Assembly: GCA_965223355.1 (NCBI GenBank)
Contig: CBDCWE010000003.1
Span: forward strand, 372,001-436,000
Direction: 5' to 3'
DNA from: Tectiglobus sp965223355
Lineage (GTDB): Bacteria; Pseudomonadota; Alphaproteobacteria; Rhizobiales; Hyphomicrobiaceae
DNA length: 64,000 bases
Each line of letters opens with the position of its first letter. The first letter of the stretch is position 1. The position numbers and the translations under genes were made by a program. Shown in pieces: positions 51,605 to 59,746 of the stretch. Below the pieces are notes generated by a model. That model made no database searches. It was given only the letters and a program-made list of their open reading frames with translations, and was not told the DNA's origin.

Positions 51605-53182
51605 GTGTATTTGCGCAGTAGACTAGCGATGGCCGCGATCGCTTGTACGATTTGGACGGCCGGTCCGGTCCAAGCTAAGGAACTGACGATCGCTCTGGCT
51701 TCAGAACCGACGTCGATCGATCCGCACTTCCACAATCTGGGTCCCAACAATTCACTTGCGAGCCACTTTTTCAATGGTCTTGTGCTGTTCGACGAGAAGC
51801 AGCGCGTGCAGCCTGGCCTCGCCGTCTCTTGGAAGCCGATCGATGATTTGACCTGGGAGTTCAAGCTGCGCGAAGGCGTGAAGTGGCATGATGGTTCGCC
51901 GTTCACGGCCGATGATGTGGTCTTCACGATGAACCGTGCCGGCAACGTGCCGAACTCACCGTCGAGCTTTTCCACTTACACGAAAGGCAAGACGGCCGTG
52001 AAGGTCAACGACCTGACGGTGCATATCAAAACCACGACGCCGTACCCGTTGATGGTCACCGACATGACGACCATTCACATCATTTCCAAGAAGCATGCTG
52101 AAGGCGCGACCACCGCCGACTTCAATTCCGGCAAGGCAGCGATCGGCACGGGTGCCTACAAGTTCGTGGAGTACGTTGCCGGCGACCGCATCGTGATGAA
52201 GGCCAACCCGGACTTCTGGGGCAGCAAGCCGAAATGGGACAAGGTGACGATGAAACCGATCAAGTCCGGTCCGTCGCGCGTCGCCGCGCTGCTGGCCGGC
52301 GACGTTGACGTGATCGAGCAAGTGCCGACCGCGGACATCCCGCGCCTGAAAAAGGACCCGAAGCTCGAACTGTCGAGCGGGATCTCGAACCGGGTGATCT
52401 ATCTGCACCTCGACCACGATCGCGATGCCTCGCCCTACGTTAAAGCGATGGACGGTGGCAACATCTCAAATCCGCTCAAGAAGTTCAAAGTGCGCAAGGC
52501 AATCTCGAAGGCGATCAACCGCCAAGCGATCGTCGACCGCGTGATGGAGGGGATCGCGATCCCGGCCGGGCAGCTGTTGCCTGACGGCTTCTTCGGCGTT
52601 TCACCGAACCTGAAGCCGGAGCCGTATGATCTTGCGGGCGCCAAGGCGCTGCTCAAGGAAGCAGGACATGAAAAGGGCTTCCAGCTGACGCTGCATGGTC
52701 CGAACGATCGCTACATCAACGATGCCAAGATCGCCGAAGCCATCGGTCAGATGCTGACCCGTCTCGGCCTCAAGATGTCGGTCGAAACGATGACCCGTTC
52801 GGTCTACTTCAAGCAGGCCTCGCGCGGTGGTCCGAACAACACGCCGAAGTTCAGCTTCATCCTCGTGGGCTGGGGCGCCGGTACCGGTGAAGCATCCTCA
52901 CCGCTGAAGTCGCTGCTGCACACCTATGACAGGTCGCGCGGGTTCGGCGCATCCAACCGCGGCCGCTATTCCAACCCCAAAGTCGACGAGCTGTTGGAGA
53001 AGGCGCTGGAGACGGTTGACGATCAGAAGCGTCAGGATCTGCTGGCCAAGGCGACCGAAGTTGCGATTGGCGATCTCGGCATCATTCCGTTGCACTATCA
53101 GGTCAACACCTGGGCTGCCAAAAAGGGGATGGCCTACACGCCACGTACCGACGAGCGTACGGTTGCGATGATGGTGAACTAG
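51605..53182 (+). CDS. ABC transporter periplasmic solute-binding protein, family 5
   Basis: The GTG at 51605 lies eight bases after AGGAGG and gives 525 residues. A signal peptide occupies residues 1-24 (YLRSRLAMAAIACTIWTAG, ending PVQA|KELT). Family 5 motifs follow: ASEPTSIDPHFHN, WEFKLREGVKWHDGSPFTADDVV and a FKVRKAISKAINRQAIVD helix. It captures a peptide-like or other small ligand in the periplasm for the importer encoded downstream. Stem-loops between it and the permease genes may let it be made in excess. Together with the upstream P450/hydratase operon it may define the uptake side of one pathway. Confidence 0.93.
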   Translation: MYLRSRLAMAAIACTIWTAGPVQAKELTIALASEPTSIDPHFHNLGPNNSLASHFFNGLVLFDEKQRVQPGLAVSWKPIDDLTWEFKLREGVKWHDGSPFTADDVVFTMNRAGNVPNSPSSFSTYTKGKTAVKVNDLTVHIKTTTPYPLMVTDMTTIHIISKKHAEGATTADFNSGKAAIGTGAYKFVEYVAGDRIVMKANPDFWGSKPKWDKVTMKPIKSGPSRVAALLAGDVDVIEQVPTADIPRLKKDPKLELSSGISNRVIYLHLDHDRDASPYVKAMDGGNISNPLKKFKVRKAISKAINRQAIVDRVMEGIAIPAGQLLPDGFFGVSPNLKPEPYDLAGAKALLKEAGHEKGFQLTLHGPNDRYINDAKIAEAIGQMLTRLGLKMSVETMTRSVYFKQASRGGPNNTPKFSFILVGWGAGTGEASSPLKSLLHTYDRSRGFGASNRGRYSNPKVDELLEKALETVDDQKRQDLLAKATEVAIGDLGIIPLHYQVNTWAAKKGMAYTPRTDERTVAMMVN

Positions 53183-53189
53183 CACACGT

Positions 53190-53292
53190 CCGCCTGAGGC
53201 GGGTCCGGATCGCCGGCCCGCTCTCCGCCCGGTCGCCGCTGACAACACATGCGACCGTGGCTGTGGGCGGCCGGGCGGCGGAGCGGGCTGGT
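53190..53292 (+). promoter_or_regulatory. Stem-loop cluster between binding protein and permease genes
   Basis: CCGCC-TGA-GGCGG (53190-53202) is followed by a large imperfect hairpin with arms 53213-53237 and 53266-53292 (GCCCGCTC.../...GAGCGGGC). Structures here often protect the upstream binding-protein message and reduce permease expression. Confidence 0.5.
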
Positions 53293-53319
53293 TACTCGCC
53301 TCTACAGCACGATGATCTA
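53291..53319. repeat. Repeat A fragment (tail)
   Basis: GTTACTCGCCTCTACAGCAC followed by GATGATCTA matches the tail of the short form of repeat A with two changes. The rest of the element is absent. Confidence 0.6.
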
Positions 53320-53447
53320 GTCTGAACGGCTTTTAGGATCCATCGTCTCATACTTTGACGTGCCAGGTGGTTTGTTGCCGATCGCTTGGCGCACCTGCCG
53401 GGCCCCACCGCTTGGGGCCGGTCTCACCGCTAACCGGGACAGCCAAC

Positions 53448-54425
53448 GTGACCGCTTTCCTCATTCGACGACTGATGCAGAGCATCGTGGTGGTTTTCAT
53501 CATGTCGCTTGTCGTGTTCTTTGGCGTCAACGTCGTCGGCGATCCCGTTGACATGTTGGTCAGCTCTGATGCGACGCAGGAAGAAATCGACGCGGTCATC
53601 AAGTCGTTCGGGCTCGATCGCCCGGTCTGGGAACAATACTGGCGGTTTGTCGTCGGCGCTGCGACCGGCGACCTCGGCAAATCCTTCATTCACGGTACGC
53701 CGGCGCTGCCGTTGATCCTGGAACGCATGCCGGCGACGATGGAGCTCGCGTTTTCCGCGCTCATCATGGCGATCGTGTTCGGCATTCCGCTGGGCCTCTA
53801 TGCCGGGCTGAAGCCGGACGCGATGTCGTCGCGAACGATCATGGCCGGGTCAATTCTCGGCTTCTCACTGCCAACGTTCTGGGTCGGCCTGATGTTGATC
53901 ATGATCTTCGCCGTCATGCTCGGCTGGCTGCCGTCGACCGGACGCGGGCCAACCGCGGAGTTTCTGGGGATCGAGTCCAGCCTGTTCACGTCGGACGGCC
54001 TGCGCTACGTGCTGCTGCCGGCGTTGAACCTGGCGCTGCTTAAAATTTCGCTGGTCATTCGATTGACGCGGGCCGGCACACGAGAAGCCATCCATCAAGA
54101 CTACATCAAGTTCGCCCGCGCGAAAGGACTGTCGCCGCGCCGCGTGATCGGGCTGCACTTGCTCAAGAACATCATGATCCCGGTGGTGACGGTGCTGGGT
54201 CTGGAGTTCGGTAGCCTGATCGCCTTTTCGGTTGTTACCGAAACGATTTTTGCCTGGCCGGGGATGGGCAAATTGCTGATCGACTCGATCCAACAGCTCG
54301 ACCGTCCGGTTATCGTCGCCTATTTGATCATTATCGTTTTGTTCTTTGTTTTCATCAACCTGGTCGTCGACATTCTGTACTCGATCCTTGATCCACGCGT
54401 GCGCCTTGGAGATCAAAAAGCATGA
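53448..54425 (+). CDS. ABC transporter permease, DppB/OppB type
   Basis: I start at the GTG at 53448 (GGGAC upstream), giving 325 residues that open TAFLIRRLMQSIVVVFIMSL, the usual first helix; in-frame sequence before it shows no membrane segment. Six helices and the EAA loop HQDYIKFARAKGLSPRRV are present. The periplasmic loop includes GLDRPVWEQYWRFV. The stop overlaps the partner permease (ATGA). It forms the translocation pore with the DppC-type protein. Confidence 0.92.
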   Translation: MTAFLIRRLMQSIVVVFIMSLVVFFGVNVVGDPVDMLVSSDATQEEIDAVIKSFGLDRPVWEQYWRFVVGAATGDLGKSFIHGTPALPLILERMPATMELAFSALIMAIVFGIPLGLYAGLKPDAMSSRTIMAGSILGFSLPTFWVGLMLIMIFAVMLGWLPSTGRGPTAEFLGIESSLFTSDGLRYVLLPALNLALLKISLVIRLTRAGTREAIHQDYIKFARAKGLSPRRVIGLHLLKNIMIPVVTVLGLEFGSLIAFSVVTETIFAWPGMGKLLIDSIQQLDRPVIVAYLIIIVLFFVFINLVVDILYSILDPRVRLGDQKA

Positions 54426-55390
54426 GCACGACCGTCAACACACCCAAACAGGTGGTCGGGCAGGCCGAAGCGGCGGCCACGGCTGGCGTCAACGGCAGGT
54501 CAGCTGCGGGCGCGGTTGAAACACCGCTCCGCCGGTTTGCTTCGGAGTTTCTTGAGAGCCCGGTTGCGGCCGTGGCCTTGATCATGCTGTCGGTCATCGT
54601 TGTGCTGGCCTTGTCCGCGCCGCTGATCTCACCGCAGAACCCCTACGATCTCGGCCAGGTCGACATTCTCGATGCACGATTGCCGCCCGGCGAAAGCAGC
54701 GCATCGACGGGCATGATGTTTTGGCTCGGCACCGACGGCGCCGGTCGGGACATGTTCTCCGGCATTCTTTACGGCTTGCGCATTTCCCTCGCCGTCGGCG
54801 TATTTTCCGGTTTCCTCGCGATGGCGATCGGTGCGGCCGTCGGCCTGATTGCCGCCTACGCCGGTGGCCGGGTCGAAACCTTGATCATGCGGTTTGTCGA
54901 TCTGCAGTTGTCGTTCCCGGCCATTCTCATCGCCTTGATGCTGGTTGCCGTGTTGGGCAAGGGGATCGACAAAATCATCATTGCGCTCGTTGTCGTACAG
55001 TGGGCCTACTACGCACGCACGGTCAGAGGTTCGGCGCTCGTCGAACGCCAGAAGGAATACGTCGAAGCGGCACGCTGCCTCAACCTCAGCCACAGCCGGA
55101 TCCTGTTCCGCCACATCCTGCCGAACTGTCTGCCGCCACTGATCGTTGTCGGTACCGTGCAGACGGCGCACGCCATTGCGCTCGAAGCGACACTGTCGTT
55201 TCTAGGGGTCGGCCTGCCGCAAACCGAGCCGTCACTGGGTCTCTTAATTTCAAACGGTTTTGAATATCTGCTGTCCGGCAAATACTGGATCAGCACCTTC
55301 CCCGGTGTCGCGCTGCTGTTGACGATCATGTCGATCAACCTGGTCGGGGATCAACTGCGCGACGTGCTCAATCCGAGGCTGCGGCGATGA
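54422..55390 (+). CDS. ABC transporter permease, DppC/OppC type
   Basis: The 322-residue protein has a hydrophilic N-terminus (1-43), a first helix at about 46-68, LGTDGAGRDMFSGILYGLRI (the DppC motif) and five more helices. The EAA loop reads ERQKEYVEAARCLNLSHSRI. Unlike the DppC-type protein at 17419, the region between helix 1 and the core is of normal length. Starts and stops overlap the neighbours by four bases on both sides, indicating tight coupling. Confidence 0.93.
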   Translation: MSTTVNTPKQVVGQAEAAATAGVNGRSAAGAVETPLRRFASEFLESPVAAVALIMLSVIVVLALSAPLISPQNPYDLGQVDILDARLPPGESSASTGMMFWLGTDGAGRDMFSGILYGLRISLAVGVFSGFLAMAIGAAVGLIAAYAGGRVETLIMRFVDLQLSFPAILIALMLVAVLGKGIDKIIIALVVVQWAYYARTVRGSALVERQKEYVEAARCLNLSHSRILFRHILPNCLPPLIVVGTVQTAHAIALEATLSFLGVGLPQTEPSLGLLISNGFEYLLSGKYWISTFPGVALLLTIMSINLVGDQLRDVLNPRLRR

Positions 55391-56379
55391 ATGCAGATCA
55401 TGCAGAGCCGACGCTCAAAGTCGAAGACCTGTGCACGCACTTCTTCACCAAGGACGGTATCGTCAAGGCCGTCGACGGGGTCAGCTTCGATGTCGCCCCG
55501 GGTGAGATCCTCGGCCTGGTGGGCGAATCCGGTAGCGGCAAGTCGATCACCGGTTTCTCGATCATGGGGCTTATCGATCCTCCCGGCAGGATCGTGTCGG
55601 GCAGCATCGTGTTTCAGGGCCGCAACCTGGTCGATCTCGACGAAGAGGCCATCCGTGACATCAGAGGCAATCGGATCGCGATGATCTTTCAGGATCCGAT
55701 GATGACCCTCAACCCGGTCCTGCGCATCGACACGCAGATGGTCGAGGCGGTGCAGGCCCACCGCAAGGTCGATCGCCGCGAGGCGCTCGCACTTGCAACC
55801 GATGCGCTGACCCAGGTGGGTATCCCGTCGCCGGAACGCCGGCTCAAGGCCTATCCGCATGAGTTGTCGGGCGGCATGCGCCAGCGCGTTGCCATCGCGA
55901 CCGCGTTTATCAACCGGCCCGATCTGATCATTGCCGACGAACCGACAACCGCACTGGACGTGACCATCCAGGCGCAGATCCTGTTTGAAGCGCAGCAACT
56001 TTGCCGCAAGACCGGCACGGCGATGATCTGGATCACGCACGATCTTGCGGTGGTCGCGGCGTTGGCCGACCGCATCGCGGTGATGTATGCCGGACGCATT
56101 GTCGAACAGGGACGTACGGATGATGTGATCGATCGTCCATTGCACCCTTACGCGGAAGGGCTGCTCGGTTCGGTGCCAAGTCACAACAAGCGCGGCAGTC
56201 GCCTCACCCAGATCCCCGGCATGACGCCGTCGCTTCTCAATTTGCCGGACGGTTGCGCATTTAGAACGCGCTGCCCTTATGCCGATGTCGCGTGCATGTC
56301 GTCGCCGGAGATGACAGCTCCTGCGGGCGGGCGCCAGGTGCGCTGTTTCCATCCGCTGCAAGCCGAGGCCGCCGAATGA
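55387..56379 (+). CDS. ABC transporter ATP-binding protein, DppD/OppD type
   Basis: The 330-residue ATPase has Walker A GESGSGKS (about residue 44), Q-loop IFQDPMMTLNPV, signature LSGGMRQRVAIA, Walker B LIIADEPTTALD and switch H in ITHDLAVVA. Its C-terminal oligopeptide-transporter tail carries the cysteine cluster CAFRTRCPYADVAC, which in related proteins can bind a 4Fe-4S cluster. It works as a heterodimer with the DppF-type ATPase, whose start overlaps its stop. Confidence 0.95.
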   Translation: MNADHAEPTLKVEDLCTHFFTKDGIVKAVDGVSFDVAPGEILGLVGESGSGKSITGFSIMGLIDPPGRIVSGSIVFQGRNLVDLDEEAIRDIRGNRIAMIFQDPMMTLNPVLRIDTQMVEAVQAHRKVDRREALALATDALTQVGIPSPERRLKAYPHELSGGMRQRVAIATAFINRPDLIIADEPTTALDVTIQAQILFEAQQLCRKTGTAMIWITHDLAVVAALADRIAVMYAGRIVEQGRTDDVIDRPLHPYAEGLLGSVPSHNKRGSRLTQIPGMTPSLLNLPDGCAFRTRCPYADVACMSSPEMTAPAGGRQVRCFHPLQAEAAE

Positions 56380-57410
56380 GTTCCACCGTTGCAAGCCGGC
56401 CCGCAGCTTCGGGCAGTGTACCGATCGTCGAAGTGCGCGGGCTGACCAAGAACTTCGTCAAGAAGCTGGACCTGGCCGGGCGCATTGCAGCCCGCCTCGG
56501 ATCGGACCTGCGCGATGAGACGGTGCATGCCGTCGACAACGTCGACCTTGCCGTCAGCAAGGGTGAGGTCGTCGGTCTGGTGGGTGAGTCGGGCTGCGGA
56601 AAGTCGACCCTGGGGCGCATGATTGCCGGGCTGTTGCAGCCGACCGCGGGCGACATCCTGTTCCATGGCCGCAACCGGGACGCGTTGGAGGCCGGTGAAG
56701 CCGCGCACGAACGGCTTGCCATTCAGATGATCTTTCAGGACCCTTACGCCTCGCTGAACCCGCGCATGCGTGTCGAAGGGATTGTCGGCGAGGCGCCACT
56801 GGTGCACGGCCTGATCGCCAAGGCGGAGTATGGCGATTATATCGCGCAGATGTTGCGCAACGTCGGCCTTGATGCCGATTTCCGCAAGCGCTACCCGCAC
56901 CAGTTTTCCGGCGGACAGCGCAGCCGCATCGGAATTGCGCGCGCGCTCGCGGTAAAACCGGAGTTTTTGGTTTGCGATGAGGCGGTTGCCGCTCTCGACG
57001 TCTCGATTCAGGCGCAGGTCATTAATCTGTTCATGGATTTGCGTGAGCAGTTCGATCTGACCTACCTGTTCATCAGCCATGACTTGAGTGTCGTGCAGCA
57101 TATTTCCGACCGGATTGTCATCATGTACCTCGGGCGTGTGGTCGAATCCGGCAAGACTGAAGAGTTCTTCGCGAAGCCCAATCATCCCTATGCAACGGCC
57201 CTGCTAGCGGAAATTCCACGCCTGGATCAGCGCAAGCGGACATTCCATCCGATCAAGGGAGAAATCCCGTCGCCGTTGGACCCACCGCCCGGCTGCCACT
57301 TTCATCCACGATGCCCGCACGCGTTCGCGCGCTGCAAATCGGAAGTTCCACGGCTTCGCGAGGTGGCGCCGGGACGCCTGTCAGCCTGCCATTTGAACGA
57401 TCAGAACTGA
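56376..57410 (+). CDS. ABC transporter ATP-binding protein, DppF/OppF type
   Basis: The ATG at 56376 overlaps the previous stop (ATGA) and gives 344 residues; the longer frame lies inside the neighbour. Motifs are GESGCGKST, IFQDPYASLNPR, FSGGQRSRIGIARAL (an S replaces the common Q), FLVCDEAVAALDVS and ISHDLSVVQ. The Walker B region reads CDEAVAALD rather than DEPVSALD, keeping the catalytic E. The C-terminus has the CHFHPRCPHAFARC cluster. It closes the second importer operon. Confidence 0.95.
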   Translation: MSSTVASRPAASGSVPIVEVRGLTKNFVKKLDLAGRIAARLGSDLRDETVHAVDNVDLAVSKGEVVGLVGESGCGKSTLGRMIAGLLQPTAGDILFHGRNRDALEAGEAAHERLAIQMIFQDPYASLNPRMRVEGIVGEAPLVHGLIAKAEYGDYIAQMLRNVGLDADFRKRYPHQFSGGQRSRIGIARALAVKPEFLVCDEAVAALDVSIQAQVINLFMDLREQFDLTYLFISHDLSVVQHISDRIVIMYLGRVVESGKTEEFFAKPNHPYATALLAEIPRLDQRKRTFHPIKGEIPSPLDPPPGCHFHPRCPHAFARCKSEVPRLREVAPGRLSACHLNDQN

Positions 57411-57513
57411 AGCTGTTTGGCACAATCTGGCTTTATACCGCCGCAGCTGTGAATTGAGGCACTTCACCGGCGCACAACAGCGCCCGGTTCTTGCGGGTCG
57501 GCTTGGGGCGGTA

Positions 57514-58557
57514 TCAGTCGGACTGAGAATGCTTCCGATCCTCAGCGCAAGGTTGCCCGCCGCGGCCACAACGATCATCGTTTGAGACGGCCGGCGCTGG
57601 CATTTTGCCCGCGGCAATCGCCGGCATGTGATGGGCCAGGTCCGCTGCCTCCTGCAAGATCGCCGCCATCAGGTCGGCGGCCGTCGGTTCATCCGCGATC
57701 ATGCCGGCAATCTGTCCGGCCGCCGACTGACGCCGTTGATCCTTGGTCTGGGTGTTGCGCTGGGCACGCACGGCGCGCTTGAGTTCGAGCAGTTCGCGAT
57801 CCGGTGCGGCACGTGCGACCGCGTCCTCGTAGGCGGCAATCTCCGGGGTGCGAATGCAGCGAACCGTGGCGCCGGTCATCGCGCGGGTGACCAGCGTGTC
57901 GGTCTCATGCATTTCGATCAGGCGCCGACGGCCCCAGGCGTTGAGATCCGATTCGGCCGTCGCCATGAAGCGCGTGCCCATCTGGACGCCGACCGCCCCC
58001 AGCGCAAAGGCTGCCAAAAATCCGCGGGCATCGCCGATCCCGCCGGCTGCAACAACCGGTATCGAAACCGCATCGACGACCTGCGGTACGAGCGGCAGCG
58101 TTGCAACGCAGCCAACGTGGCCACCGGCCTCCGAACCCGAGGCAACAACGGCATCGACGCCTTCGGCTTGCATGCGCACGGCATGCGCAACCGTCGGAAT
58201 GACGGAAACCACTTTGATGCCGGCGTCCTTTAACTTGCGCACCGCTGCCTCGCCCGGGTCGGCGCGCCCGGTCGTCACGATCGGCACGCCAAGCTCAATG
58301 CAGGTCGCAACGCAGCGTTCGGTAATGCCGCGGCCCATCGGCATAATGTTGACGCCGAACGGCTTTGCCGTGCGTTGGCGGACGCTCGCAATATCCTCGC
58401 GCAGCTGTTTGTCGGTGCCGCCAAAGGTCGCCAGCACACCGAGCCCGCCGGCCTCGCTGACGGCGCCAACCAACGCGACCCCGCCGCCGCCCTGCATTGC
58501 GCCCTGCAGGATCGGCACCTCGATGCCAAGAAGATCGCAAATCACGGTTCGGAACAT
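57514..58557 (-). CDS. Nitronate monooxygenase (2-nitropropane dioxygenase family)
   Basis: From the ATG at 58557 the protein has 347 residues with an FMN-binding TIM barrel: PILQGAMQGGGGVALVGAVS, the GSEAGGHVG phosphate/catalytic loop, VVAAGGIGDARGFLAAFALG and GVQMGTRFMATAES. These enzymes oxidise alkyl nitronates (including propionate 3-nitronate) with oxygen and FMN; some family members are enoyl reductase-like. The C-terminal tail (MPAPAVSNDDRCGRGGQP and beyond) is extra. It lies 27 bases after the methyltransferase-like gene in the same direction and may be cotranscribed with it. Confidence 0.87.
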   Translation of the reverse strand: MFRTVICDLLGIEVPILQGAMQGGGGVALVGAVSEAGGLGVLATFGGTDKQLREDIASVRQRTAKPFGVNIMPMGRGITERCVATCIELGVPIVTTGRADPGEAAVRKLKDAGIKVVSVIPTVAHAVRMQAEGVDAVVASGSEAGGHVGCVATLPLVPQVVDAVSIPVVAAGGIGDARGFLAAFALGAVGVQMGTRFMATAESDLNAWGRRRLIEMHETDTLVTRAMTGATVRCIRTPEIAAYEDAVARAAPDRELLELKRAVRAQRNTQTKDQRRQSAAGQIAGMIADEPTAADLMAAILQEAADLAHHMPAIAAGKMPAPAVSNDDRCGRGGQPCAEDRKHSQSD

Positions 58558-58584
58558 CCCTGAGCCTACCTCAAAGCACACCGG

Positions 58585-59604
58585 TTACGCTTTGCGGCCG
58601 GTGACCCGGCTGAGCGAACCTGGAATAAAGTCGATGATCTCGACATCGACAAAGCCGGCCTGTTCGAAGTAGCCGACAACGTCGGCTTCGGAATGGGCAA
58701 GGCCTTTGGAGTCCGAAATTGCCTGGCCCAATCCCCAATAGGCCGGTCCCCACGGGCCGGTTCTTTCGTTGTTGGTCATTTCACCGAGAAGGTGCATTTC
58801 GCCGCCGGGCAGCAGCGCCTCATGCGCCTTGGCGATGACCAATGCGATGGTCGCGCGGTCATACATCGGCAGGTTCGACGCCATTATCGCGACATCGCAA
58901 TCGATCGGGAACGGGTCCCTGGTGAAATCGCACGGCGCGGCCGTGATCCGATCGGCGACGCCGTTCTCGGCGAGGAATTCGCGCGCAACCTCGCAGACGA
59001 CGGCAAGATCGAGAACGACGCCGCGAATGGAAGGGTGCTCGTTGGCCGCCGCAATCAGATAGGCGCCGGAGCCGCCACCAATATCCATAATCTTCGTGCG
59101 CGCCGCCAAATCGACATGGCGCACGAAACGACGGCCGGCACCGAGGCCAATGGCATAGGTCGCCTGGTGGTAACGGCGCGCGTCTTCAACCGTGAAGCTC
59201 TCAAGAGCGCCCATGTCCTTCAGGTCGGTGTTTGTGATGTGGTCGCCCAGCCGGCCCCATTCGTTCCATTGCGGCTTGGTGAATGTGATCCACTGACCCA
59301 TGTATCCGGGCTTGCCCTCAACCAGGAAGCGCTCGGTATCTTCGGCGTTGATGAGGCGGCCGTTAACGCTGTGCACCAGACCGGCAGCGCACAACAGCAC
59401 GATCAGTCTTTCAGCGTTTGTCGGATGAATGCCGAGGGCTGCGGCGACCGCCGCGAAGCTATCGGCACCATTGGAGATCGCTGTGAAAACGCCGATTTCG
59501 ACGGCCGCCATCAAAGCGGCCGACTGACCATAGGATTGGGCGATGTTCTGAAGGCGAACGGTTGTCACCGGCGCCGGCGTCGTGCTGGCTGTTTCGTTTG
59601 TCAT
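58585..59604 (-). CDS. SAM-dependent O-methyltransferase (acetylserotonin/hydroxyneurosporene type)
   Basis: The 339-residue protein has an N-terminal winged-helix dimerisation domain (about 15-110, AAVEIGVFTAISNGADSFAA) and a class I Rossmann domain with motif I IMDIGGGSGAYLIAA near residue 173. An acidic motif II (VVLDL) and a late GGEMHLLGEM segment follow. Relatives methylate hydroxyls of pigments, polyketides or hydroxylated aromatics. The usual catalytic His-Glu pair cannot be assigned safely from sequence alone. It is followed by the nitronate monooxygenase gene, a pairing whose meaning is unknown. Confidence 0.82.
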   Translation of the reverse strand: MTNETASTTPAPVTTVRLQNIAQSYGQSAALMAAVEIGVFTAISNGADSFAAVAAALGIHPTNAERLIVLLCAAGLVHSVNGRLINAEDTERFLVEGKPGYMGQWITFTKPQWNEWGRLGDHITNTDLKDMGALESFTVEDARRYHQATYAIGLGAGRRFVRHVDLAARTKIMDIGGGSGAYLIAAANEHPSIRGVVLDLAVVCEVAREFLAENGVADRITAAPCDFTRDPFPIDCDVAIMASNLPMYDRATIALVIAKAHEALLPGGEMHLLGEMTNNERTGPWGPAYWGLGQAISDSKGLAHSEADVVGYFEQAGFVDVEIIDFIPGSLSRVTGRKA

Positions 59605-59641
59605 GCTTGAATACCCGGACCAAACTGATCGGCGGGTAGTT

Positions 59642-59668
59642 TAGATCATTTCCGCGCAAGGCGGAATC
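59642..59668. repeat. Short AGATCATTTCCGC hairpin unit
   Basis: TAGATCAT is followed by TTCCGC-GCAAG-GCGGAA, directly upstream of the methyltransferase gene. The same AGATCATTTCCGC start occurs at 30552 with a matched hairpin and at about 38196 without one. Confidence 0.55.
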
Positions 59669-59746
59669 ACTGTGCCGGCCGGCGGTCAAATCGACCGCCG
59701 GTGCGGCGACAGCCGGCCCGCTGTCGCGATCTTGCAGTGCGCGGGC

